Shown here in pieces: positions 36,247 through 44,542 of a DNA stretch of 64,000 bases; position 1 is the stretch's first letter, and the number at the start of each line of letters is the position of its first letter. The DNA is from CAWHJN01 sp963829705 (GTDB lineage Bacteria > Bacteroidota > Rhodothermia > Rhodothermales > BA12), in assembly GCA_963829705.1 (NCBI GenBank), contig CAWHJN010000005.1, positions 1,550,001 through 1,614,000 on the forward strand, read 5' to 3'. The notes under the pieces were generated by a model that made no database searches, was not told where the DNA came from, and saw only the letters and a program-made list of their open reading frames with translations. The position numbers and the translations under genes are program-made.

Positions 36247-37454
36247 TCGATGGGGATGACGGTGAACACCAGCGTGGGGGCCTCGTCCGTGCCCGGCGCG
36301 CGCAGCACGGTGGCGCTGAGGGTGCCCGATTCGGTGGGCGGCCTCAGAAACGCGCGGTTGATGGGGCTCGGCTCGTCCAGCAGCAGTAGGCGCCCCACGG
36401 AGGTGAGCGGCGCGCTGAAGAAGACTGCGCGCCCTTCCGCGGTGGGGCTGGCCTTCGCGCACACCACGGCGCGCTCGCACAGCGTGTTGGCCGTGGCCGA
36501 CCGGAACAGGATGGTGCCCGTGCTGTCGGCACCGAGCAGTTCGAGTGTGGACAGCGTGGGGCGGACGAAGTTGGGCGGCGTCTGTGCCAGTAGCGTGGGA
36601 TCCGTCTGGATCTCGAGCGCCACGCGGCTCAGGTCGTTGCCTTTCACTTGGTCGAGCGGGGGCGAGTCCAACGGGAACGAGTAGGTGTTCGAGAAGCCGT
36701 CCTGGATCAGCACGTAGCCATCGGGCAGCGTGGGCTCGGTCACGCGGCGGGTGAGCGTGGCGCTCTTGTTGGCCACGTACGCCACGGTGTCCTCGTCCGT
36801 CACCGCGAAGAGGCGTACGGTGCCCGGCGTGAAGCCGATGACGGCGTTGCCGCCGCTGGCCTGCATCCGAAAGCCGTTGAAGCTGGCAGGGAAGATGCTG
36901 CTGCGGAGCGTGGTGTCGTTGGCGGTCACCCACGACGCGGGCAGCGGCACCTTGACGAGCGAGTCGGGCAGGGCGTAGCTGAACGTCGTCACGAGGCTGC
37001 CGATGGAGAACGCGGTGTCCGGGTCGGCGTCGGTGGGGAGGCCGATCTGGTCGAACTCGTCGGCGAGGTCGTGCAGCGTGAAGGCGACCGTGGAGAGGGT
37101 ATCGCCGTAGAGGTAACGGCGCGGCATCTGGAGGTACGCCTGCCGGACGGTGGCTCCGCGAAAGCGGGAGAGGTTGCCACTCCCGACGGCGCTCGGGTCG
37201 CCGAAATCGAGGTAGGCATCGGCCTGCATCTCGCCGAGGAGCGGATCGGAAACCTGCCCGGCGAGCACCAGCGCGGTGCCGCCGCCGATGTCGTGCTGGT
37301 CTTCGTCGAGCACGAAGGGGGTGGCGGGCGTGCGGAAAATCTCAGGTGCGCCTCCTTCGCCGCCTACCAGCCCGAGGCCGACGTTGGAAGGATCGTCACA
37401 GGCCGACACGAGCAGCGCCCCGAACAGCACGAGGGGCAGAAAACGTCGCAGCAT
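36243..37454 (-). CDS. DUF4270 family lipoprotein
   Basis: A 403-residue lipoprotein (lipobox LLVSAC) with the DUF4270 pattern: C-DDPSNVGLGL after the lipidation site, GQVSDPLLGEMQADAYLDF, a propeller- or jellyroll-like body and VLIQDGFSNTYSFPLDSPPL toward the end. DUF4270 genes sit beside a GT5-only 'glycogen synthase' gene across Bacteroidota (from memory), as they do here. Function unknown; probably surface- or outer-membrane-anchored. First gene of the run DUF4270-OmpP1-TPR. Confidence 0.85.
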   Translation of the reverse strand: MLRRFLPLVLFGALLVSACDDPSNVGLGLVGGEGGAPEIFRTPATPFVLDEDQHDIGGGTALVLAGQVSDPLLGEMQADAYLDFGDPSAVGSGNLSRFRGATVRQAYLQMPRRYLYGDTLSTVAFTLHDLADEFDQIGLPTDADPDTAFSIGSLVTTFSYALPDSLVKVPLPASWVTANDTTLRSSIFPASFNGFRMQASGGNAVIGFTPGTVRLFAVTDEDTVAYVANKSATLTRRVTEPTLPDGYVLIQDGFSNTYSFPLDSPPLDQVKGNDLSRVALEIQTDPTLLAQTPPNFVRPTLSTLELLGADSTGTILFRSATANTLCERAVVCAKASPTAEGRAVFFSAPLTSVGRLLLLDEPSPINRAFLRPPTESGTLSATVLRAPGTDEAPTLVFTVIPIE

Positions 37455-37548
37455 AAGCAGGCAGCAGGGAGGGAGAGCCAGAAGTGGAGAGACGCTTGAA
37501 CGCGACCGTCGGCAGGAATCGTATCAGAACCGGGCGTGGCGGCCAAGC

Positions 37549-37577
37549 AAAAACCCCGCGGGTACGCACGGGGTTTT
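37549..37577. terminator. Bidirectional intrinsic terminator after the GT5-only gene
   Basis: AAAACCCCG (from 37549) and CGGGGTTTT (37569-37577) form a perfect stem with a 10-nt loop flanked by A- and T-runs on both sides. It separates the GT5-only gene from the DUF4270 start on the minus strand. Confidence 0.85.
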
Positions 37578-37636
37578 GACGGCGCGCCCTACGGCTGCGC
37601 CAGAGAAGGGGTTTCCACCCCGCCAGGACTTCGCAT

Positions 37637-38398
37637 TCACGCGGGGACTTCGCCGAGGACGCTGGCATACACCGCCGTGGCGTCGGCCAGCACGGTGTCG
37701 AGGCTCTCGAAGCAGGGGCCGTCGCCCTCTTGGCCGGGAGCGCGCATGATGGCGTGGGCGTGCTCGCGGGCAACGGCGTCGAGGGTGCGCTGCTCCACCT
37801 CCGAGCCGTCGTGCCCGATGGTCGAGAGCAGGCCCGGCTTGAACGAGGTCGCGGCATCCATGCCATCGGGGGTGTAGACGACTTTGGCGTTGCCGAGGAG
37901 TTCGTCGTCGGCGTAGTCGGTCTGGATGAGGTACGGCGTGAAGGCCGCCGCCCATCCGAAGGCGTGGACGATGTCGGGTGACCAGCCGAGGTTGTGGATG
38001 GTGCGGAGGGCGGCGCGTCCGAAGAAGAGGGCGCGCTCGGCGTTGTCGTCGTAGACCTCGCCCTGCCTGTCGGCAAACGATCCCTTACGCTTGAAGTAGC
38101 GCGTGTTCTCCATGAAGTAGATCTGCAGCCGGATGCCGGGGATCGAGGCCACTTTCACCTTGAGTACCTCTTTCTGGTCGCCCACCATGAGTTCGGCGCC
38201 GGAGAGCCGGATGACTTCGTGCAGGCGGTTCTTGCGCTCGGAGATGATGCCGTAGCGCGGCATCATGATGCGGAGTTCGTAGTCGCCAGTGTCGTTGAGT
38301 TGCTCGGGAAGCGCCCGGACGAGGGCGGCGAGGTCGGTAGCGGCGGTGAAGGGGGCCGCTTCGCTGGCGACGAACAGTACCCGGGTGGGGGTGGGCAT
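37637..38398 (-). CDS. GT5-only glycogen/starch synthase-like protein (Bacteroidota type)
   Basis: A 253-residue protein covering only the N-terminal GT5 half of glycogen synthase. It matches the short Bacteroidota family (MPRYGIISERKNRLHEVIRL, SGAELMVGDQ, KVKVASIPGIRLQIYFMENT, RYFKRKGSF, WSPDIVHAFGWAAA). The C-terminal GT1 half is absent. The ADP-glucose motif KTGGLADV of true synthases reads AATDLAAL after PFT, so the nucleotide-sugar lysine is gone. It is therefore unlikely to make glycogen alone; a regulatory or scaffold role is an inference. It is upstream of DUF4270 on the same strand but separated by a terminator. Confidence 0.88.
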   Translation of the reverse strand: MPTPTRVLFVASEAAPFTAATDLAALVRALPEQLNDTGDYELRIMMPRYGIISERKNRLHEVIRLSGAELMVGDQKEVLKVKVASIPGIRLQIYFMENTRYFKRKGSFADRQGEVYDDNAERALFFGRAALRTIHNLGWSPDIVHAFGWAAAFTPYLIQTDYADDELLGNAKVVYTPDGMDAATSFKPGLLSTIGHDGSEVEQRTLDAVAREHAHAIMRAPGQEGDGPCFESLDTVLADATAVYASVLGEVPA

Positions 38399-38551
38399 AA
38401 TGGAAGCGTAGGATTACAGAGGGAGGCGGCGGCGGCGCAATTCCGCACATGGCGCGTCCTCAAAATTACGGAATTCTCCGGTTTTCTTCAACCGTTTTCC
38501 ACCGTGCATTACCGGCAGCGGGGACGGAGAGCGCGATGCGCCTCAAAAACG

Positions 38552-41500
38552 TCACCGCGGGGCCTGCTCGCGCAGCAACTCGAAATAGCGCTTGATGAGC
38601 GTCTGGTAGTCGGGCGCGTAGCCGCTTTCGAGGGCGCGGATGAGGTCGCGGCGAAGCTGCTCGGCGGCGGCATCGGGGGTGAGGGCCTCGGGCGTAGTGG
38701 GCTCCGTGTCGCGCGCCTGGCGGCCTTCGCGCCGCTCTTCTTGGCCGCGCTGCTGCATCGACCGCTGCGCCTCCAGCATCCGGGTGAGGATCTGCTGCTG
38801 CCGCTGGATGAGAGGCCGGTCCACGCGCCCGCGCTGCATCTCTTGGATGGACTCTTCCATCTGCTCGGCCAGTTTTTCGAGGTCGCCCAGAAGCTGCCCG
38901 CGCGATTCCGGGTTGCGACTCATCTGCCGAAGCTGCCGCCGGATGGCCGCCTGTTGCTCGGCAAGCTGCCGCAGCCGCTGCTGGCCCTGGCTCGACAGCC
39001 GATCGCCCTGCATGTCGTTGAGCATCTGCTGGATCTGCTCGTTGAGTTTTTGCTGGCCGCCGGTCATCTCGCCGAGTTGCTCCATCATCTGCTGCATCGA
39101 CTGGCCGCCGCCCTGGCCCTGCTGACCGTTCATGGCCTGGTTGAGCACGTCCGACAGCCGGAGGGCGAGTTCGTTGAGATCCGTCATGGCGGCCTTCTGA
39201 TTCCCGGCGGCCTGGGGCGGCTGGCGCTCGCTGAGGCGTTCCGTGGCGCGCGTCATCTCGCGCTGCGCCTCGGCGGTGAGCCGCTGCACAGCGCGGGTGA
39301 CGTTGGGGAGCCGCTTGGCGACGGCCTGGATGGAGTCGCTGACGGTCTGGAAGTTCTCCGACAGCGCCGTTTGCCGCCGGGCGGCCTCGCGCAGCGCGGG
39401 GTTATCGGGCGTGCTGCCCTCGACGGAGCGACGCAGCGCCTCCTGCTGATCCGACAGCCGCAGCACGTCGTCGAGGGCCCGGCGCAGCGCCTGCGCGTTG
39501 ATCTGCTGCTGTTGCTGCTGCATCTGCTGCTGCATCTGCCGGGCCTTCTGGGCGACCTGCTGGAAATCCTGCTGCATCTGCTGCTGTTGCTGCTGCGCGG
39601 GGCCGAACTGCTGCTGCTGCAACTGCTCGCTGTTTTCTTCCAGGTTCTCGGGAAGCTCCTTGCGTTCGGTTTGCTCGCGCAATTGGTCCATTTCCTCGCG
39701 CGGGGCCGTCTTGCTCTCGTTCATGCGCTCCTGCGCCTGCCGGAGCTGCTCTTCCAGCGCCCGCGCTTCCTCGGCGCTGCGCTGCTGCTGCTCGGCAAGT
39801 TGCTCGCCGGTTTTCTCCTCGCCCTGCTGCTGGCCGTCTTTCTGCTCGCCGTTCTGCTCTTTTTCGCTGCCCTGCTGTTCGCCTTCTTGCTGCTGGCCGT
39901 CGGATGTGTTTTCGTCGCCGTTCTGCTCGTTGGCCTGCTTTTCTTCGGCCTTCGCGGTTTCCTCGGCGAGGCGCTCCTGCTGCTCGGCGAGGGTTTCGGC
40001 GCGCTCGGCGATCTCTTCCAGCTCCTGCTGGATGCGGAGGTTTTTGAACAGCTCCAGCGCCCGTTCCAGCCGCTCTTTGTACTGCTCCTCGTTGAACTGG
40101 AACTGCTCGAAAGCGCCCTCCATCTTTTCCAGATCGAGATTTTCGAGCGCCTCGCGCAGCGCGTCGAGGGCCTCGCGGAGTTCGGGAGCCTGGATTTCCT
40201 CCATCACCTGCTGCAGCTGCCGGTACTGCTCCAGCGTCTCCTCGCTCACGAGGCTGTTGTCGCGCAGCGATTCGGTGACCTCTTCGAGCGTCTCTCCGAG
40301 CTTGTCGACCTGCTCCGACATCGACTCCTGCTGGCTTTTGAGGGCGTCGAGCTGGCGGTTGTCCTCCCAGTCGCTTTCCTGCTGGCGGCGCAGCTCGTCG
40401 CGCAGCTTGTCGAACTGCTCGCGGACATTGTCGCTCTGCTGCATCAGGTCTTCGAGCGCGGTCTCGGCCTCGTCCTGCGTCTCGTCGAGGGCGTCGAACT
40501 GCTCGGCGAGGGATTTCAGCAGCAGCCGGTGCGTGGCGGTGCGGGCCGTTTTGTAGCCCGCCACGGCGTCGTTGTCCCACACCTGCACGTGGTACTCGAC
40601 GACGTCGCCGGGCAGGAGGTCGAGGCCGGTCGCGCGCAACCGCCAGTCGAAGCCTGCCGCCTGGTCGAGCGCGCGTGGCGCGTCGAGGGGGAGCGTGACG
40701 AGACGGCTCGTGTCGGGCGCGGGGCCGTAGCGGCGCTCGACGAGGCGGTAGACGAGCGCGAGGCGGCTGAAACCGAAATCGTCGGTGAAGCGGTAGCGGA
40801 GGGGCGTCTGGAGCGAATCGTCCAGTTCCACGTCGGCCTGCGGGTATTCGAGCGTGATGGCGGGCGGCTCGTCGCGCAGCGGCGTGACGGTGTAGGCGAC
40901 GGGGTTGGGGTTGAAGAGGCCGTCGGCGTTTTCGGCGAGCACGCGGTAGGAGGCTGCGCCGCCCACCACGAACGCGCCCTGCGCTTCGCCGCCGTCGGTC
41001 TCCAGTTCCATTTGCCGCCCGCCGAAGTCGAGCAGCACCCGGCGGAGCGCGTCGCCGCTGACGGTGGCGGTCACGTCCACCCGTGTGCCGGGCAGCGCCG
41101 TCACGTCGCCCACACCCGCGGGCAGCACCTGGCGCGGCAGCCCCGTGTAGCGCGGTGGCGTGAGGGTGAGTTGGAGGCCGCGCACCGTCGGCGGCTCGCC
41201 CACCGTCACGCGGTACCACGGCGTCTCGACGGGCGCGGCGACGACGCGGTACTCGAAAGCCTGCCGCACGTTGACGAGCGTGTGCATGTAGCGCCCGCGG
41301 TCGTCGGGCTGGAGCGTGAAGGCGTCGGTGGCGTCTTCGCCGGTGCGGCGGACTTCGAGCGTGAGACGGGCGGGGAGGGCGCGGCCCGTGGCCTCGATGC
41401 CGACCACGAGCGTGTCGCCGCGCACGACGGCGGCGTTGCCGGGTGTGACGGCGAGCGCGAACGGGGCGGGGCGGAGGAAGACTTCGGTGGGCGCGAGCAG

Positions 41501-42055
41501 CCGTGTCGAGGCCGACGAGAACGTGGACGGCGCGGCGAGCCAGAACACCGCGAGCAGCGCGACGGGCACCCAGGCGTAGCGGAGCGCGCGGCGCGGCGCG
41601 TCGAAGCGCTCGACGTGCTCGATGGGCACGCCCTGAAGGTCATGTTCGAGTCGCGCCACGGCGCTCGCCACGAGCGGTGCCGGTGCCGCCGACGCCCGCC
41701 CCGCCGACAGTTGCAAGAGGTTGACGAGCCGATCCTCGACCTGCGGCGTTGCCTGCCCCACGCGCCGGGCGAGCAGTTCGTCCGACAGGCCGGGCAGCAC
41801 GCCGAGGCCGCGCAGCAGCGCGCGTCCGCCCACCCACGCCAGCACGCCCAGCCCTGCCGCGAGCACGAGTCCGAGCAGCGCGAGCCGCCCACCCGATGGC
41901 AGCCACACGGCGGCTTCGACGCCCGCCGCCAGCGCCCACAATGCCGCGACGACCGCCACCGCGAGCAGCAGCGCGAGCAGCACGCCCGCCAGCGTCGTGC
42001 GGCGGCGCAGCACATCGAGGCGGCGTGAAAAGCTGGAGGAAGAAGCGGGAGCCAT
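38552..42055 (-). CDS. DUF4175 family giant membrane-anchored coiled-coil protein
   Basis: A 1167-residue protein of the DUF4175 family. Two N-terminal membrane helices (LAGVLLALLLAVAVVAALWA; LALLGLVLAAGLGVLAWVGG) and a third near residue 165 anchor it. An immunoglobulin-like periplasmic part follows (for example YRFTDDFGFSRLALVYRLVE, EYHVQVWDNDAVAGYKTART). From about residue 480 to the end it is a very long Gln/Glu-rich helical region with poly-Gln tracts, encoded by CAG repeats. Function is unknown; the family occurs in Bacteroidota and alphaproteobacteria. The following 105-residue membrane gene is divided from it by a 126-bp gap. Confidence 0.9.
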   Translation of the reverse strand: MAPASSSSFSRRLDVLRRRTTLAGVLLALLLAVAVVAALWALAAGVEAAVWLPSGGRLALLGLVLAAGLGVLAWVGGRALLRGLGVLPGLSDELLARRVGQATPQVEDRLVNLLQLSAGRASAAPAPLVASAVARLEHDLQGVPIEHVERFDAPRRALRYAWVPVALLAVFWLAAPSTFSSASTRLLAPTEVFLRPAPFALAVTPGNAAVVRGDTLVVGIEATGRALPARLTLEVRRTGEDATDAFTLQPDDRGRYMHTLVNVRQAFEYRVVAAPVETPWYRVTVGEPPTVRGLQLTLTPPRYTGLPRQVLPAGVGDVTALPGTRVDVTATVSGDALRRVLLDFGGRQMELETDGGEAQGAFVVGGAASYRVLAENADGLFNPNPVAYTVTPLRDEPPAITLEYPQADVELDDSLQTPLRYRFTDDFGFSRLALVYRLVERRYGPAPDTSRLVTLPLDAPRALDQAAGFDWRLRATGLDLLPGDVVEYHVQVWDNDAVAGYKTARTATHRLLLKSLAEQFDALDETQDEAETALEDLMQQSDNVREQFDKLRDELRRQQESDWEDNRQLDALKSQQESMSEQVDKLGETLEEVTESLRDNSLVSEETLEQYRQLQQVMEEIQAPELREALDALREALENLDLEKMEGAFEQFQFNEEQYKERLERALELFKNLRIQQELEEIAERAETLAEQQERLAEETAKAEEKQANEQNGDENTSDGQQQEGEQQGSEKEQNGEQKDGQQQGEEKTGEQLAEQQQRSAEEARALEEQLRQAQERMNESKTAPREEMDQLREQTERKELPENLEENSEQLQQQQFGPAQQQQQQMQQDFQQVAQKARQMQQQMQQQQQQINAQALRRALDDVLRLSDQQEALRRSVEGSTPDNPALREAARRQTALSENFQTVSDSIQAVAKRLPNVTRAVQRLTAEAQREMTRATERLSERQPPQAAGNQKAAMTDLNELALRLSDVLNQAMNGQQGQGGGQSMQQMMEQLGEMTGGQQKLNEQIQQMLNDMQGDRLSSQGQQRLRQLAEQQAAIRRQLRQMSRNPESRGQLLGDLEKLAEQMEESIQEMQRGRVDRPLIQRQQQILTRMLEAQRSMQQRGQEERREGRQARDTEPTTPEALTPDAAAEQLRRDLIRALESGYAPDYQTLIKRYFELLREQAPR
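39490..39620 (-). repeat. CAG/CTG-rich low-complexity tract coding poly-Gln
   Basis: On the plus strand the tract reads as successive CTGCTG/TTGCTG/CTGCAT units, coding QQQQQQMQQ-type stretches in the DUF4175 protein. Such tracts can expand or contract by slippage, so length may vary between strains. They also create a very long, meaningless open frame on the opposite strand. Confidence 0.8.
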
Positions 42056-42181
42056 GCAAAAAGCCGCGATACGACAGGGTAACGCGGCCTCAACCGAGCC
42101 TATTGCACCGGGTTTCGGGAGGGCATCGGCTTCGCCTCCGGGTTGGCTGGGTTGGTTGTCGGGCGGAGTAGCAAACCCGCC

Positions 42182-42499
42182 TTACCGCAGCAGCACGTAC
42201 GCCGCCGCGGCGGCCTGCACCACCAGCACGCCGAAGAGCACGAACACCTGCGCGCCGTTGAAGTGGCGGGCGGGCTCGAAGGCCCGGCGGATCTGGGTGG
42301 ACTTGACGAAGCCCTTGCCGTCGCTGCGGTGCAGCGCCCAGATGGAGAACAGGAACGAGCCGAGCGTGAGCAGCAGCAGCCACGGCCCCAGCACGAGGGG
42401 CAGCGCGGTGGTGACGAGCGCCAGCGAGAGTGCGACGACGAAGTACAGGTGCGTGACGTTGCGCGCGAGCATACCGGAAAAGTCAGCAGCGAGAATCAT
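42182..42499 (-). CDS. Small membrane protein of unknown function
   Basis: A 105-residue protein with three predicted membrane helices: THLYFVVALSLALVTTALPL, LGPWLLLLTLGSFLFSIWAL and AQVFVLFGVLVVQAAAAAYV. A basic loop (HRSDGKGFVKSTQIRRAFEP) lies between the second and third. No family was recognised. It lies upstream of DUF4175 on the same strand and is divergent from glgC. Confidence 0.65.
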   Translation of the reverse strand: MILAADFSGMLARNVTHLYFVVALSLALVTTALPLVLGPWLLLLTLGSFLFSIWALHRSDGKGFVKSTQIRRAFEPARHFNGAQVFVLFGVLVVQAAAAAYVLLR

Positions 42500-42641
42500 C
42501 GCGTCAGACAGGAAGCCGGGGTACGATACCCACCGTCCGTTCGTCCAACAGACATTACAGGTATTGTACGCCGGTTTTCCCTTTTACCTGAAGCCACGCC
42601 CTGTATTTTCACCAGACGCTCACTCACTCCCTGCAGTCTCA

Positions 42642-43910
42642 ATGGACAATATGCTCGCCATCATCCTCGGCGGGGGAGCCGGTACACGGCTCTATCCGCT
42701 TACGATGCACCGCTCCAAACCCGCCGTGCCCCTCGCGGGCAAATACCGGCTGATCGACATTCCGGTCTCCAACTGCATCAACTCGGGCGTGGACCGCATC
42801 TTCGTCCTGACGCAGTACAACTCGGCCAGCCTCAACCGCCACGTTTCCAACACCTACCGCTTCGACCGTTTCTCGGGTGGCTTCGTGCAGATCCTGGCCG
42901 CCGAGCAGACGATGGCCTCGCAAGAGTGGTTTCAGGGCACCGCCGATGCCGTCCGCCGCTGCATGACGCACGTGCGCAACTACATGCACGAGGAGGTGCT
43001 CATTCTCTCGGGCGACCAGCTCTACCTGATGGATTATCAGAAGCTTTACGCCCACCACAAAGCCACCAACGCGGACGTCACCGTCGCCACGATTCCCGTG
43101 CGGGCGGACGAGGCGTCGGCCTTTGGCATCCTTAAAACGGACGAGAATGAGCACATCACCGAGTTTCACGAGAAGCCGCCGCTCGACCAACTCGAAGGCA
43201 AGGACAGTCCCGTAGACGACGATCTCAGGGCGGAGGGCCGTATCTACCTCGCCTCGATGGGCATCTACATCTTCCAGACGGACGTGCTCACGAACCTGCT
43301 CGAAAGCAGCCCCGACGACCACGACTTCGGCAAGCAGATCATTCCCGAGGCCATCAAAACGTGCAACGTAGTCAGCTACTCGTTCAAAGACTACTGGAGC
43401 GACATCGGCACCATCCGCTCGTTTTACGAGGCCAACCTCGCGCTGACGACCTCGAAGCCCGAGTTCAACCTCTACGACGAGTCGATGCCGCTCTTCACCA
43501 ACGCGAGGATGCTGCCGCCGGCCAAGATTCACCACTCGTACATCCAGGATTCGCTCATCGCCGAGGCGAGCATCATCATCAACGCCCACGTGTCCAACTC
43601 GGTCATCGGGCTGCGCTCGTACATCGGCAAGAACGCGACGGTGAAAAACACCATCATGATGGGGTGCGACTATTACAACTGGCACGACCCCACCACGCGC
43701 TCGCCGGTGCTGGGGCCGCTCTACCCCGGCATCGACGAAGAGACGTACATTGAGGGGGCCATCGTGGACAAGAACGCGCGCGTCGGCAGGCGCTGCGTCA
43801 TCAAGAACCGCGACCAGGTCGAGGAGGGCGAGGGCCCCGGCTTTTACATCCGCGACCGCATCGTCGTGATTCCCAAAAACACCACCATTCCGGACGACAC
43901 CATCATCTGA
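42642..43910 (+). CDS. glgC: Glucose-1-phosphate adenylyltransferase (ADP-glucose pyrophosphorylase)
   Basis: Makes ADP-glucose, the donor for glycogen synthesis. The 422-residue protein starts MDNMLAIILGGGAGTRLYPL and continues with SKPAVPLAGKYRLIDIPVSN, the glucose-1-phosphate loop. It has VLILSGDQLYLMDY, FHEKPPLDQL (the substrate-binding lysine region) and a C-terminal left-handed helix (AEASIIINAHVSNSVIGLRS). The overall pattern is closer to plant and cyanobacterial enzymes than to E. coli GlgC. It heads a tight run with a lipoprotein (4 bp) and a TonB-dependent receptor (4 bp). Confidence 0.95.
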   Translation: MDNMLAIILGGGAGTRLYPLTMHRSKPAVPLAGKYRLIDIPVSNCINSGVDRIFVLTQYNSASLNRHVSNTYRFDRFSGGFVQILAAEQTMASQEWFQGTADAVRRCMTHVRNYMHEEVLILSGDQLYLMDYQKLYAHHKATNADVTVATIPVRADEASAFGILKTDENEHITEFHEKPPLDQLEGKDSPVDDDLRAEGRIYLASMGIYIFQTDVLTNLLESSPDDHDFGKQIIPEAIKTCNVVSYSFKDYWSDIGTIRSFYEANLALTTSKPEFNLYDESMPLFTNARMLPPAKIHHSYIQDSLIAEASIIINAHVSNSVIGLRSYIGKNATVKNTIMMGCDYYNWHDPTTRSPVLGPLYPGIDEETYIEGAIVDKNARVGRRCVIKNRDQVEEGEGPGFYIRDRIVVIPKNTTIPDDTII

Positions 43911-43914
43911 TTTC

Positions 43915-44538
43915 ATGACGCACGTTTCTTCTTCTCGCGTTTCCACGGGCCTGCTGGCCGCGTTGCTGCTGCTCACCGGCTGCGACCCCATCCTGCGCTT
44001 CTACGGGGACGATTACGGCAACACCGAAGAACACCAGGAGCAAATCCGCATCCTCGTGGCCGACCTCGACGCGAGCTTGCAGCGCAACCAGGCGGATCTG
44101 GCGCGGCTGGTGCAGGCTGCGTCGCTCGACCCGGCACTCAGGCCCTACGCCGAGCAGATGGCGCTGCTCGTGGCCACACAGGAGGCCGTTCTGGCGGAGC
44201 AGCGCGAGTGGGTCGCGGGCATCGAAGACGAGGACGATTACCGCGAGCTCAACCGTCATTACGGCGCGTTCATCACGCAACAGCAGATGATTCAGGATCG
44301 GTATGTCGACATCGCGCGCCGCATGGAAGGCGATGCGCGCGTGTCGTCGTACGTCGATTTCGCCGTCAGCGAGTCGCGTTATGCTCTCATGCCACCGCAG
44401 TACACCCGCATCGCCAATCGGATGCACACGCCGTCGCTGCCCCTGCGCGTCGTGGCGGCTCCTGTGGTGCCCGGCGTCGTCTCCATGCCCGACACCACGG
44501 CAACGATGCCTCCGGATACCACCGCCGGCACGAGGTAA
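43915..44538 (+). CDS. Lipoprotein of unknown function
   Basis: A 207-residue lipoprotein with lipobox LLTGC. The mature part is mainly helical and acidic (EEHQEQIRILVADLDASLQR, QADLARLVQAASL, IEDEDDYRELNRHYGAFITQ) and ends in a Pro/Thr-rich tail (PDTTATMPPDTTAGTR). No family was recognised. It lies 4 bp after glgC and 4 bp before a TonB-dependent receptor, so it is probably made with that receptor and may be its accessory lipoprotein, although it does not look like SusD. Confidence 0.75.
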   Translation: MTHVSSSRVSTGLLAALLLLTGCDPILRFYGDDYGNTEEHQEQIRILVADLDASLQRNQADLARLVQAASLDPALRPYAEQMALLVATQEAVLAEQREWVAGIEDEDDYRELNRHYGAFITQQQMIQDRYVDIARRMEGDARVSSYVDFAVSESRYALMPPQYTRIANRMHTPSLPLRVVAAPVVPGVVSMPDTTATMPPDTTAGTR

Positions 44539-44542
44539 TGCG

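Noticed and set aside
37994..42028. A 1344-codon open frame on the plus strand, opposite DUF4175
   Set aside because: It is antisense to a well-supported family protein and consists of Leu/Arg/Ala-rich low-complexity sequence produced by CAG repeats and GC bias.
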